Assembly (NCBI RefSeq): GCF_022682495.2
Contig: NW_026527544.1
Span: forward strand, 186,001 to 250,000
Source: Desmodus rotundus
Taxonomy: Eukaryota > Chordata > Mammalia > Chiroptera > Phyllostomidae
Reading direction: 5' to 3'
Length of the DNA: 64,000 nucleotides
The position numbers were made by a program, and so were the translations under genes. Numbering within the stretch: position 1 is the first letter of the stretch; every line of letters starts with the position of its first letter. The notes beneath the pieces are model-generated. The model saw only the letters and a program-made list of their open reading frames with translations, was not told the DNA's origin and made no database searches. This document shows positions 1-11,223 of the stretch, one piece after another.

Positions 1-170
1 TGAGCACAATGGCCTCCTGAGATAAGCGGTTTCCTAGCATACGGTTTCCAAGGATACGGTTGCCTTGGATACTGCATTCTAGAATTCGGTGTGTCAGGAT
101 CTAGAATCTTGTGGTGCGGGTTCTGAGCACAATGGCCTCCTGAGATAAGCGGTTTCCTAGCATACGGTTT

Positions 171-191
171 CCAAGGATACGGTTGCCTTGG
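171..191. repeat. Inverted repeat CCAAGG/CCTTGG in each monomer (example)
   Basis: CCAAGG (171-176) and CCTTGG (186-191) are reverse complements separated by nine bases. In GGATACTGC-type monomers the stem extends to seven pairs (TCCAAGG/CCTTGGA); in GGTTACTGC-type monomers it is six. In most monomers the 8-bp palindrome TCCTAGGA lies just upstream, replaced here by TCCTAGCA. Confidence 0.8.
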
Positions 192-196
192 TTACT

Positions 197-210
197 GCAT
201 TCTAGAATGC
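197..210. repeat. 14-bp perfect palindrome GCATTCTAGAATGC (example)
   Basis: A perfect dyad centred on an XbaI site (TCTAGA), present in most homogenised monomers. Variants shorten it: AGAATGTGG leaves 12 bp, AGAATTCGG leaves 10 bp and creates an EcoRI site. In island D the equivalent GGCGTTCTAGAATGTGG keeps only 8 bp. A second TCTAGA lies 22 bp downstream in the consensus monomer. Confidence 0.85.
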
Positions 211-277
211 GGTGTGTCAGGATCTAGAATCTTGTGGTGCGGGTTCTGAGCACAATGGCCTCCTGAGATAAGCGGTT

Positions 278-400
278 TCCTAGGATACGGTTTCCAAGGA
301 TACGGTTGCCTTGGATACTGCATTCTAGAATGCGGTGTATCAGGATCTAGAATCTTGTGGTGCGGGTTCTGAGCACAACGGCCTCCTGAGATAAGCGGTT
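278..400 (+). repeat. Internal 15-bp subrepeats of the monomer (example)
   Basis: One monomer splits into TCCTAGGATACGGTT (278-292), TCCAAGGATACGGTT (293-307), GCCTTGGATACTGCA (308-322), TTCTAGAATGCGGTG (323-337), TATCAGGATCTAGAA (338-352; G for the first A in most monomers), TCTTGTGGTGCGGGT (353-367), TCTGAGCACAACGGC (368-382) and an 18-bp unit CTCCTGAGATAAGCGGTT (383-400). The first four share the pattern YC-C/T-NNGRATRCBG. The next monomer starts again at 401. The likeness weakens from the fifth unit on. Confidence 0.75.
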
Positions 401-2830
401 TCCTAGGATACGGTTTCCAAGGATACGGTTGCCTTGGTTACTGCATTCTAGAATGCGGTGTGTCAGGATCTAGAATCTTGTGGTGCGGGTTCTGAGCACA
501 ATGGCCTCCAGATATAAGCGGTTTCCTAGGATACGGTTTCCAAGGATACGGTTGCCTCTTATTCTGCATTCTAGAATGTGGTGTGTCAGAATCCAGAATC
601 TTGAGAGATGGGTTCTACGCACAATGGTCTACAGATATAAGCGGGTTCCTACGATTCGGTTTCCAAGGATACTGTTGCCTTGGATACTGCATTCTAGAAA
701 GTGGTGTGTCAGGGTCTAGAATCTTGTGGGAAAGGATCTGAGCACAATGGTCTCCAGGGATACGCGGTTTACTAGGATTCGGTCCTCAAGGATACGGTTG
801 CCTTGCATACGGCTTTCTAGATTGTGGAGTTCAGGATCTATAATCTTGTGCGCCGGGTTCTGAGCACAATAGTCTCCAGGGATACGCGGTTTTCTAGAAT
901 ACGGTTTCCAGGATACGGTTGCCATGGACACGGCGTTTTAGAATGTGGTGTGTCAGAATCTAGAATCTTGTGAGACGGGATCATTGCACAATGGTCTCCA
1001 GGGATACGTGGTTTAGTAGAATACTGTCCCTAACGATACGGTTACCTTGCATACGGCTTTCTAGAATGTGGAGTTCAGGATCCAGAATCTTGTGGGCCGG
1101 GTTCAGAGCACAATAGTCCACAGGGATACGCGGTTTCCTAGGTTACAGACTCCAAGGATACGGTTGGCTTGCATACGGCGTTCTAGAATGTGGTGTGTCA
1201 GGATCTAGAATCCTTTGGGGCGGGTCTGAGCAAAATGGCCTCCATATATAAGCGGTTTCCTAGGATACGGTTTCCTAGGATACGGTTGCCTTGGATACTG
1301 CATTCTAGAATGCGGTGTGTCAGGATCTAGAATCTTCTGGGGCGCGTTCTGAGCACAATGGCCTCCATATATAAGCGGTTTCCTAGGATACGTTTTCCAA
1401 GGATACGGTTGCCTTGGCTACGGCGTTCTAGAATGTGGTGTGTCAGGATATAGAATCTTGTTAGACGTGTTCTGAGCACAATGGTCTCCAGAGTAAGCGG
1501 TTTCCTAGGATACGGTTTCCAGGATACGGTTGCCGTGGACACGGCGTTCTGGAATGTGGTGTGTCAGGATCTAGAATATTGTTGGGCGGGTTCAGAGAAC
1601 AATAGTCTACAGGAATACGCGGTTTCATAGGATACTGACTCCAAGAATACGGTTGCCTTGCATACGGCGTTCTAGCATGTGGTGTGTCCGGATCTAGAAT
1701 CTTGGGAACAGATTCTGAAAACAATAGTCTCCAGAGATAAGTGGTTTCCTTAGATACGGGTTCCAAGGATACGGTTGCCTTGGATATGGCGTTCTAGAAT
1801 GTGGTGTGTCAGGATCTAGAATCTTGTGGTGCGGGTTCTGAGCACAATGGCTTCCTGAGGTAAGCGGTTTCCTAGGATACGGTTTCCAAGGATACGGTTG
1901 CCTTGTATACTCCATTCTAGAATGCGGTTTGTCAGAATCTAGAATCGTTTGGTGCGGGTTCTGAGCACTATGATCTCCAGAGTAAGCGGTTTCCTAGGAT
2001 ACGGTTTCCAAGGATACGGTTGCCTTGGATAGTGCATTCTAGAATGCGGTGTGTCAGGATCTAGAATGTTGTGGTGCCGGTTCTGAGCACAATGGCCTCC
2101 TGAGAAAAGCGGTTTCGTAGGACACGGTTTCCAAGGATACGTTTGCCTTGGATATGGCGTTCTAGAATGTGGTGTGTCAGGATCTAGAATCTTGTGGTGG
2201 GGGTTCTGAGCACAATGGCCTCCTGAGACAAGCGGTTCCTATGATACGGTTTTCAAGGATACGGTTGCCTTGGATATGGCGTTCTAGAATGTGGTGTGTC
2301 AGGATCTAGAATCTTGTGGTGCGGGTTCTGAGGACAATGGCCTCCTGAGATAAGCGGTTGCTATGATACGGTTTCCAAGAATACGGTTGCCTTGGATATG
2401 GCGTTCTAGAATGTGGAGTGTCAGGATCTAGAATCTTGTGGTGCGGGTTCTGAGTACAATGGCCTCCTGAGATAAGCGCTTCCTATGATACGGTTTCCAA
2501 GGATACGGTTGCCTTGGATACTGCATTCTAGAATGCGGTGTGTCAGAATCTAGAATCTTGTGTTGCGGGTTCTGAGCACAATGGCCTCCTGAGATAAGCG
2601 CTTCCTATGATACGGTTTCCAAGGATACGGTTGCCTTGGATACTGCATTCTAGAATGCGGTGTGTCAGAATCTAGAATCTTGTGTTGCGGGTTCTGAGCA
2701 CAATGGCCTCCAGAGTAAGCCGTTTCCTAGGATACGGTTTCCAAGGACACGGTGCCTTGGTTACTGCATTCTAGAATGTGGTGTGTCAGGATCTAGAATC
2801 TTGTGGTGCGGGTTCTGAGCACAACGGCCT
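350..2830. repeat. Diverged-monomer island D, copy 1
   Basis: About 20 monomers much more diverged from the consensus than their neighbours. The first (from 492) reads CTCCAGATATAAGCGG, then CCTCTTATTCTGC and GAGAGATGGGTTC. Those that follow carry GGTCTCCAGGGATACGCGG, CATACGGCTTTCTAG, shortened GGAGTTCAGG, or CCATATATAAGCGG. Some are 121 bp. The right half (about 2,130-2,700) is transitional, with GATATGGCGTTCTAG and GCGCTTCCTATGATACGG. The same order returns at offset 44,511 (44,851-47,342), with partial copies at 47,343 and 63,691 and another copy at 58,575. Copy 1 differs from the copies at 45 and 58.7 kb at 1,551 (G, where both have C at 46,062 and 59,786), so it is the more distant relative. 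Short frames across the island are identical between copies only because the DNA is duplicated. Confidence 0.9.
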
Positions 2831-4720
2831 CCTGAGATAAGCGGTTTCCTAGGATACGGTTTCCAAGGATACGGTTGCCTTGGTTACTGCATTCTAGAAT
2901 GCGGTGTGTCAGGATCTAGAATCTTGTGGTGCGGGTTCTGAGCACAATGGCCTCCTGAGATAAGCGGTTCCCTGGATACGGTTTCCAAGGATACGGTTGC
3001 CTTGGATACTGCATTCTAGAATGCGGTGTGTCAGGATCTAGAATCTTGTGGTGCGGGTGCTGAGCACAATGGCCTCCTGAGATAAGCGGTTTCCTTGGAT
3101 ACGGTTTCCAAGGATACGGTTGCCTTGGTTACTGCATTCAGGAACGCGGTGTGTCAGGATCTGGAATCTTGTGGTGCGGGTTCTGAGCACAACGGCCTCC
3201 TGAGATAAGCGGTTTCCTAGGATACGGTTTCCAAGGATACGGTTGCCTTGGATACTGCATTCTAGAATGCGGTGTGTCAGGATCTAGAATCTTGTGGTGC
3301 GGGTTCTGAGCACAATGGCCTCCAGAGTAAGCCGCTTCCTAGGATTCGGTTTCCAAGGATACGGTGCCTTGGTTACTGCATTCTAGAATGCGGTGTGTCA
3401 GGATCTAGAATCTTGTGGTGCGGGTTCTGAGCACAACGGCCTCCTGAGATAAGCAGTTTCCTAGGATACGGTTTCCAAGGATACGGTTGCCTTGGATACT
3501 GCATTCTAGAATGCGGTGTGTCAGGATCTAGAATCTTGTGGTGCGGGTTCTGAGCACAATGGCCTCCTGAGATAAGCGGTTTCCTAGGATACGGTTTCCA
3601 AGGATACGGTTGCCTTGGATACTGCATTCTAGAATGCGGTGTGTCAGGATCTAGAATCTTGTGGTGCGGGTTCTGAGCACAATGGCCTCCAGAGTAAGCC
3701 GCTTCCTAGGATACGGTTTCCAAGGATACGGTGCCTTGGTTACTGCATTCTAGAATGTGGTGTGTCAGGATCTAGAATCTTGTGGTGCGGGTTCTGAGCA
3801 CAACGGCCTCCTGAGATAAGCGGTTTCCTAGGATACGGTTTCCAAGGATACGGTTGCCTTGGTTACTGCATTCTAGAATGCGGTGTGTCAGGATCTAGAA
3901 TCTTGTGGTGCGGGTTCTGAGCACAACGGCCTCCTGAGATAAGCGGTTTCCTAGGATACGGTTTCCAAGGATACGGTTGCCTTGGTTACTGCATTCTAGA
4001 ATGCGGTGTGTCAGGATCTAGAACTTGTGGTGCGGGTTCTGAGCACAACGGCCTCCTGAGATAAGCGGTTTCCTAGGATACGGGTTCCAAGGATACGGTT
4101 GCCTTGGTTACTGCATTCTAGAATGCGGTGTGTCAGGATCTAGAATCTTGTGGTGCGGGTTCTGAGCACAACGGCCTCCTGAGATAAGCGGTTTCCTAGG
4201 ATACGGTTTCCAAGGATACGGTTGCCTTGGATACTGCATTCTAGAATTCGGTGTGTCAGGATCTAGAATCTTGTGGTGCGGGTTCTGAGCACAATGGCCT
4301 CCTGAGATAAGCCGTTTCCTAGGATACGGTTTCCAAGGATACGGTTGCCTTGGATACTGCATTCTAGAATGCGGTGTGTCAGGATCTAGAATCTTGTGGT
4401 GCGGGTTCTGAGCACAATGGCCTCCTGAGATAAGCGGTTCCCTGGATACGGTTTCCAAGGATACGGTTGCCTTGGATACTGCATTCTAGAATGCGGTGTG
4501 TCAGGATCTAGAATCTTGTGGTGCGGGTGCTGAGCACAATGGCCTCCAGGGTAAGCCGTTTCCTAGGATACGGTTTCCAAGGATACGGTGCCTTGGTTAC
4601 TGCATTCTAGAATGCGGTGTGTCAGGATCTAGAATCTTGTGGTGCGGGTTCTGAGCACAATGGCCTCCTGAGATAAGCGGTTCCCTGGATACGGTTTCCA
4701 AGGATACGGTTGCCTTGGAT
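2831..4720. repeat. Homogenised monomers with a 367-bp local duplication
   Basis: Near-consensus monomers mixing the GGATACTGC and GGTTACTGC types with occasional 121-bp monomers. The CCAGAGTAAGCCGCTTCC monomer occurs at 3,322 and again at 3,689. That spacing of 367 bp is three monomers minus two bases, so it marks a small tandem duplication. One-off oddities include a one-base deletion in GATCTAGAACTTGTGG at about 4,018-4,029 and a CATTCAGGAACGCGG monomer near 3,136. Nothing else is present. Confidence 0.85.
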
Positions 4721-7700
4721 ACTGCATTCTAGAATGAGGTGTGTCAGGATCTAGAATCTTGTGGTGCGGGTGATGAGCACAATGGCCTCCTGAGATAAGC
4801 GGTTTCCTAGGATACGGTTTCCAAGGATACGGTTGCCTTGGTTACTGCATTCAGGAATGCGGTGTGTCAGGATCTAGAATCTTGTGGTGCGGGTTCTGAG
4901 CACAACGGCCTCCTGAGATAAGCGGTTTCCTAGGATACGGTTTCCAAGGATACGGTTGCCTTGGTTACTGCATTCTAGAATGCGGTGTGTCAGGATCTAG
5001 AATCTTGTGGTGCGGGTTCTGAGCACAATGGCCTCCTGAGATAAGCGGTTTCCTAGGATACGGTTTCCAAGGATACGGTTGCCTTGGTTACTGCATTCTA
5101 GAATGCGGTGTGTCAGGATCTAGAATCTTGTGGTGCGGGTTCTGAGCACAACGGCCTCCTGAGATAAGCGGTTTCCTAGGATACGGTTTCCAAGGATACG
5201 GTTGCCTTGGATACTGCATTCTAGAATTCGGTGTGTCAGGATCTAGAATCTTGTGGTGCGGGTTCTGAGCACAATGGCCTCCTGAGATAAGCCGTTTCCT
5301 AGGATACGGTTTCCAAGGATACGGTTGCCTTGGATACTGCATTCTAGAATGCGGTGTGTCAGGATCTAGAATCTTGTGGTGCGGGTTCTGAGCACAATGG
5401 CCTCCTGAGATAAGCGGTTTCCTAGCATACGGTTTCCAAGGATACGGTTGCCTTGGATACTGCATTCTAGAATGCGGTGTGTCAGGATCTAGAATCTTGT
5501 GTTGCGGGTTCTGAGCACAATGGCCTCCAGGGTAAGCCGTTTCCTAGGATACGGTTTCCAAGGATACGGTGCCTTGGATACTGCATTCTAGAATTCGGTG
5601 TGTCAGGATCTAGAATCTTGTGGTGCGGGTTCTGAGCACAATGGCCTCCTGAGATAAGCGGTTTCCTAGCATACGGTTTCCAAGGATACGGTTGCCTTGG
5701 ATACTGCATTCTAGAATTCGGTGTGTCAGGATCTAGAATCTTGTGGTGCGGGTTCTGAGCACAATGGCCTCCTGAGATAAGCGGTTTCCTAGCATACGGT
5801 TTCCAAGGATACGGTTGCCTTGGTTACTGCATTCTAGAATGCGGTGTGTCAGGATCTAGAATCTTGTGGTGCGGGTTCTGAGCACAATGGCCTCCTGAGA
5901 TAAGCGGTTTCCTAGGATACGGTTTCCAAGGATACGGTTGCCTTGGATACTGCATTCTAGAATGCGGTGTATCAGGATCTAGAATCTTGTGGTGCGGGTT
6001 CTGAGCACAAAGGCCTCCTGAGATAAGCGGTTCCCTGGATACGGTTTCCAAGGATACGGTTGCCTTGGATACTGCATTCTAGAATGAGGTGTGTCAGGAT
6101 CTAGAATCTTGTGGTGCGGGTGATGAGCACAATGGCCTCCTGAGATAAGCGGTTTCCTAGGATACGGTTTCCAAGGATACGGTTGCCTTGGTTACTGCAT
6201 TCAGGAATGCGGTGTGTCAGGATCTAGAATCTTGTGGTGCGGGTTCTGAGCACAACGGCCTCCTGAGATAAGCGGTTTCCTAGGATACGGTTTCCAAGGA
6301 TACGGTTGCCTTGGTTACTGCATTCTAGAATGCGGTGTGTCAGGATCTAGAATCTTGTGGTGCGGGTTCTGAGCACAATGGCCTCCTGAGATAAGCGGTT
6401 TCCTAGGATACGGTTTCCAAGGATACGGTTGCCTTGGTTACTGCATTCAGGAATGCGGTGTGTCAGGATCTAGAATCTTGTGGTGCGGGTTCTGAGCACA
6501 ACGGCCTCCTGAGATAAGCGGTTTCCTAGGATACGGTTTCCAAGGATACGGTTGCCTTGGATACTGCATTCTAGAATTCGGTGTGTCAGGATCTAGAATC
6601 TTGTGGTGCGGGTTCTGAGCACAATGGCCTCCTGAGATAAGCCGTTTCCTAGGATACGGTTTCCAAGGATACGGTTGCCTTGGATACTGCATTCTAGAAT
6701 GCGGTGTGTCAGGATCTAGAATCTTGTGGTGCGGGTTCTGAGCACAATGGCCTCCTGAGATAAGCGGTTTCCTAGCATACGGTTTCCAAGGATACGGTTG
6801 CCTTGGATACTGCATTCTAGAATGCGGTGTGTCAGGATCTAGAATCTTGTGTTGCGGGTTCTGAGCACAATGGCCTCCAGGGTAAGCCGTTTCCTAGGAT
6901 ACGGTTTCCAAGGATACGGTGCCTTGGATACTGCATTCTAGAATGCGGTGTGTCAGGATCTAGAATCTTGTGGTGCGGGTTCTGAGCACAATGGCCTCCT
7001 GAGATAAGCGGTTTCCTAGCATACGGTTTCCAAGGATACGGTTGCCTTGGATACTGCATTCTAGAATTCGGTGTGTCAGGATCTAGAATCTTGTGGTGCG
7101 GGTTCTGAGCACAATGGCCTCCTGAGATAAGCGGTTTCCTAGCATACGGTTTCCAAGGATACGGTTGCCTTGGTTACTGCATTCTAGAATGCGGTGTGTC
7201 AGGATCTAGAATCTTGTGGTGCGGGTTCTGAGCACAATGGCCTCCTGAGTTAAGCGTTTTCCTAGGATACGGTTTCCAAGGATACGGTTGCCTTGGATAC
7301 TGCATTCTAGAATGCGGTGTATCAGGATCTAGAATCTTGTGGTGCGGGTTCTGAGCACAATGGCCTCCTGAGATAAGCGGTTCCCTGGATACGGTTTCCA
7401 AGGATACGGTTGCCTTGGATACTGCATTCTAGAATGAGGTGTGTCAGGATCTAGAATCTTGTGGTGCGGGTGATGAGCACAATGGCCTCCTGAGATAAGC
7501 GGTTTCCTAGGATACGGTTTCCAAGGATACGGTTGCCTTGGTTACTGCATTCAGGAATGCGGTGTGTCAGGATCTAGAATCTTGTGGTGCGGGTTCTGAG
7601 CACAACGGCCTCCTGAGATAAGCGGTTTCCTAGGATACGGTTTCCAAGAATACGGTTGCCTTGGTTACTGCATTCTAGAATGCGGTGTGTCAGGATCTAG

Positions 7701-7962
7701 AATCTTGTGGTGTGGGTTCTGAGCACAATGGCCTCCTGAGATAAGCGGTTTCCTAGGATACGGTTTCCAAGGATACGGTTGCCTTGGTTACTGCATTCTA
7801 GAATGCGGTGTGTCAGGATCTAGAATCTTGTGGTGCGGGTTCTGAGCACAACGGCCTCCTGAGATAAGCGGTTTCCTAGGATACGGTTTCCAAGGATACG
7901 GTTGCCTTGGATACTGCATTCTAGAATTCGGTGTGTCAGGATCTAGAATCTTGTGGTGCGGG
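4721..7962. repeat. 1,350-bp higher-order repeat, 2.4 units
   Basis: A marker monomer with AGAATGAGGTGTGTC followed by GGGTGATGAGCAC begins at 4,721, 6,071 and 7,421, exactly 1,350 bp apart. That equals 11 monomers minus three bases, explained by one 121-bp (CCAGGGTAAG) and one 122-bp (GCGGTTCCCTGG) monomer per unit. Units are 4,721-6,070, 6,071-7,420 and a partial 7,421-7,962. The second unit differs slightly from the first: CATTCAGGAATG rather than CATTCTAGAATG at about 6,447, and AGAATGCGG at 6,951 where the matching base in the related block (about 21,671) gives AGAATTCGG. The block recurs at 19,441 (offset 14,720). Confidence 0.85.
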
Positions 7963-8454
7963 TGATGAGCACAATGGCCTCCTGAGATAAGCGGTTTCCT
8001 AGGATACGGTTTCCAAGGATACGGTTGCCTTGGTTACTGCATTCAGGAATGCGGTGTGTCAGGATCTAGAATCTTGTGGTGCGGGTTCTGAGCACAACGG
8101 CCTCCTGAGATAAGCGGTTTCCTAGGATACGGTTTCCAAGGATACGGTTGCCTTGGTTACTGCATTCTAGAATGCGGTGTGTCAGGATCTAGAATCTTGT
8201 GGTGCGGGTTCTGAGCACAATGGCCTCCTGAGATAAGCGGTTTCCTAGGATACGGTTTCCAAGGATACGGTTGCCTTGGTTACTGCATTCTAGAATGCGG
8301 TGTGTCAGGATCTAGAATCTTGTGGTGCGGGTTCTGAGCACAACGGCCTCCTGAGATAAGCGGTTTCCTAGGATACGGTTTCCAAGGATACGGTTGCCTT
8401 GGATACTGCATTCTAGAATTCGGTGTGTCAGGATCTAGAATCTTGTGGTGCGGG
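7471..8454. repeat. 492-bp tandem duplication
   Basis: The TGATGAGCAC marker of the 1,350-bp unit appears at 7,471 and again at 7,963. The spacing of 492 bp is exactly four monomers. The second instance follows an AGAATTCGG monomer (7,923) rather than AGAATGAGG, so it looks like an exchange between different positions of the unit, with the new junction near 7,930-7,960. The arrangement AGAATTCGG then TGATGAGC also occurs at 19,451-19,491 (offset 11,528), which suggests the later copy was seeded from here. Confidence 0.7.
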
Positions 8455-9751
8455 TTCTGAGCACAATGGCCTCCTGAGATAAGCCGTTTCCTAGGATACG
8501 GTTTCCAAGGATACGGTTGCCTTGGATACTGCATTCTAGAATGCGGTGTGTCAGGATCTAGAATCTTGTGGTGCGGGTTCTGAGCACAATGGCCTCCTGA
8601 GATAAGCGGTTTCCTAGCATACGGTTTCCAAGGATACGGTTGCCTTGGATACTGCATTCTAGAATGCGGTGTGTCAGGATCTAGAATCTTGTGTTGCGGG
8701 TTCTGAGCACAATGGCCTCCAGGGTAAGCCGTTTCCTAGGATACGGTTTCCAAGGATACGGTGCCTTGGATACTGCATTCTAGAATTCGGTGTGTCAGGA
8801 TCTAGAATCTTGTGGTGCGGGTTCTGAGCACAATGGCCTCCTGAGATAAGCGGTTTCCTAGCATACGGTTTCCAAGGATACGGTTGCCTTGGTTACTGCA
8901 TTCTAGAATGCGGTGTGTCAGGATCTAGAATCTTGTGGTGCGGGTTCTGAGCACAATGGCCTCCTGAGATAAGCGGTTTCCTAGGATACGGTTTCCAAGG
9001 ATACGGTTGCCTTGGTTACTGCATTCTAGAATGCGGTGTGTCAGGATCTAGAATCTTGTGGTGCGGGTTCTGAGCACAACGGCCTCCTGAGATAAGCGGT
9101 TTCCTAGGATACGGTTTCCAAGGATACGGTTGCCTTGGATACTGCATTCTAGAATTCGGTGTGTCAGGATCTAGAATCTTGTGGTGCGGGTTCTGAGCAC
9201 AATGGCCTCCTGAGATAAGCCGTTTCCTAGGATACGGTTTCCAAGGATACGGTTGCCTTGGATACTGCATTCTAGAATGCGGTGTGTCAGGATCTAGAAT
9301 CTTGTGGTGCGGGTTCTGAGCACAATGGCCTCCTGAGATAAGCGGTTTCCTAGCATACGGTTTCCAAGGATACGGTTGCCTTGGATACTGCATTCTAGAA
9401 TGCGGTGTGTCAGGATCTAGAATCTTGTGTTGCGGGTTCTGAGCACAATGGCCTCCAGGGTAAGCCGTTTCCTAGGATACGGTTTCCAAGGATACGGTGC
9501 CTTGGATACTGCATTCTAGAATTCGGTGTGTCAGGATCTAGAATCTTGTGGTGCGGGTTCTGAGCACAATGGCCTCCTGAGATAAGCGGTTTCCTAGCAT
9601 ACGGTTTCCAAGGATACGGTTGCCTTGGATACTGCATTCTAGAATTCGGTGTGTCAGGATCTAGAATCTTGTGGTGCGGGTTCTGAGCACAATGGCCTCC
9701 TGAGATAAGCGGTTTCCTAGCATACGGTTTCCAAGGATACGGTTGCCTTGG
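8280..9751. repeat. 736-bp tandem duplication
   Basis: The six-monomer set that starts at 8,280 restarts at 9,016. It comprises a CACAACGG monomer, an AGAATTCGG monomer, a GCCGTTTCC monomer, a CCTAGCATACGG monomer and a 121-bp CCAGGGTAAGCCG monomer. The spacing of 736 is six monomers minus two bases. The second half is also the first part of the first 2,208-bp unit, so the two periodicities overlap. Confidence 0.75.
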
Positions 9752-11223
9752 TTACTGCATTCTAGAATGCGGTGTGTCAGGATCTAGAATCTTGTGGTGC
9801 GGGTTCTGAGCACAATGGCCTCCTGAGATAAGCGGTTTCCTAGGATACGGTTTCCAAGGATACGGTTGCCTTGGATACTGCATTCTAGAATGCGGTGTAT
9901 CAGGATCTAGAATCTTGTGGTGCGGGTTCTGAGCACAACGGCCTCCTGAGATAAGCGGTTTCCTAGGATACGGTTTCCAAGGATACGGTTGCCTTGGATA
10001 CTGCATTCTAGAATTCGGTGTGTCAGGATCTAGAATCTTGTGGTGCGGGTTCTGAGCACAATGGCCTCCTGAGATAAGCCGTTTCCTAGGATACGGTTTC
10101 CAAGGATACGGTTGCCTTGGATACTGCATTCTAGAATGCGGTGTGTCAGGATCTAGAATCTTGTGTTGCGGGTTCTGAGCACAATGGCCTCCAGAGTAAG
10201 CCGTTTCCTAGGATACGGTTTCCAAGGATACGGTGCCTTGGTTACTGCATTCTAGAATGCGGTGTGTCAGGATCTAGAATCTTGTGGTGCGGGTTCTGAG
10301 CACAACGGCCTCCTGAGATAAGCGGTTTCCTAGGATACGGTTTCCAAGGATACGGTTGCCTTGGTTACTGCATTCTAGAATGCGGTGTGTCAGGATCTAG
10401 AATCTCGTGGTGCCGGTTATGAGCACAACGGCCTCTTGAGATAAGCGGTTTCCTAGGATACGGTTTCCAAGGATACGGTTGCCTTGGATACTGCATTCTA
10501 GAATGCGCTGTGTCAGGATCTAGAATCTTGTGGTGCGGGTTCTGAGCACAATGGCCTCCTGAGATAAGCGGGTTCCTAGGATACGGTTTCCAAGTATACG
10601 GTTGCCTTGGATACTGCATTCTAGAATGTGGTGTGTCAGGATCTAGAATCTTGTGTTGCGGGTTCTGAGCACAATGGCCTCCAGAGTAAGCCGTTTCCTA
10701 GGATACGGTTTCCAAGGATACGGTGCCTTGGTTACTGCATTCTAGAATGCGGTGTGTCAGGATCTAGAATCTTGTGGTGCGGGTTCTGAGCACAATGGCC
10801 TCCTGAGATAAGCGGTTTCCTAGGATACGGTTTCCAAGGATACGGTTGCCTTGGATACTGCATTCTAGAATGCGGTGTGTCAGTATCTAGAATCTTGTGG
10901 TGCGGGTTCTGAGCACAATGGCCTCCTGAGATAAGCGGTTTCCTAGGATACGGTTTCCAAGGATACGGTTGCCTTGGATACTGCATTCTAGAATGCGGTG
11001 TGTCAGGATCTAGAATCTTGTGGTGCGGGTTCTGAGCACAATGGCCTCCTGAGATAAGCGGTTTCCTAGGATACGGTTTCCAAGGATACGGTTGCCTTGG
11101 TTACTGCATTCTAGAATGCGGTGTGTCAGGATCTAGAATCTTGTGGTGCGGGTTCTGAGCACAATGGCCTCCTGAGATAAGCGGTTTCCTAGGATACGGT
11201 TTCCAAGGATACGGTTGCCTTGG
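9016..11223. repeat. 2,208-bp higher-order repeat, unit 1
   Basis: An 18-monomer unit of 2,208 bp, which is 18x123 minus six because it holds three 121-bp monomers (near 9,450, 10,190 and 10,680). Internal landmarks in order are the AGAATTCGG/GCCGTTTCC/CCTAGCATACGG group, a GTGTATCAGG monomer (about 9,897), a CTCGTGGTGCCGGTTATGAGC monomer (about 10,403), an AGAATGCGCTGTG monomer (about 10,501), CCAAGTATACGG (about 10,593) and TCAGTATCTAG (about 10,881). The same order is found in the next units and again in 21-25.4 kb. Confidence 0.88.

Larger units (their letters stand above)
1..350. repeat. Left-edge fragment of the 2,208-bp higher-order repeat
   Basis: Positions 1 to about 438 match 9,561 to about 9,998 in order. 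Both carry a monomer with CCTAGCATACGG and the EcoRI variant AGAATTCGG, then one with GGTTACTGC, then one with the GTGTATCAGG variant at about 337. The homogenised HOR type therefore probably continues to the left of the window. It passes into diverged monomers without loss of the 123-bp phase. The limit at 350 is approximate, because the last monomer before the island is common to both sides. Confidence 0.8.

Noticed and set aside
480..719. Plus-strand frame of 79 residues repeated at 44,991, 47,315 and 58,715
   Set aside because: It lies across two monomers of island D and recurs only because the island is duplicated. There is no sign of selection on it and no gene context.
350..2830. Island D as an inserted transposon
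   Set aside because: It keeps the 123-bp monomer phase and monomer words throughout and shows no terminal repeats, target duplication or coding sequence. It is diverged satellite.
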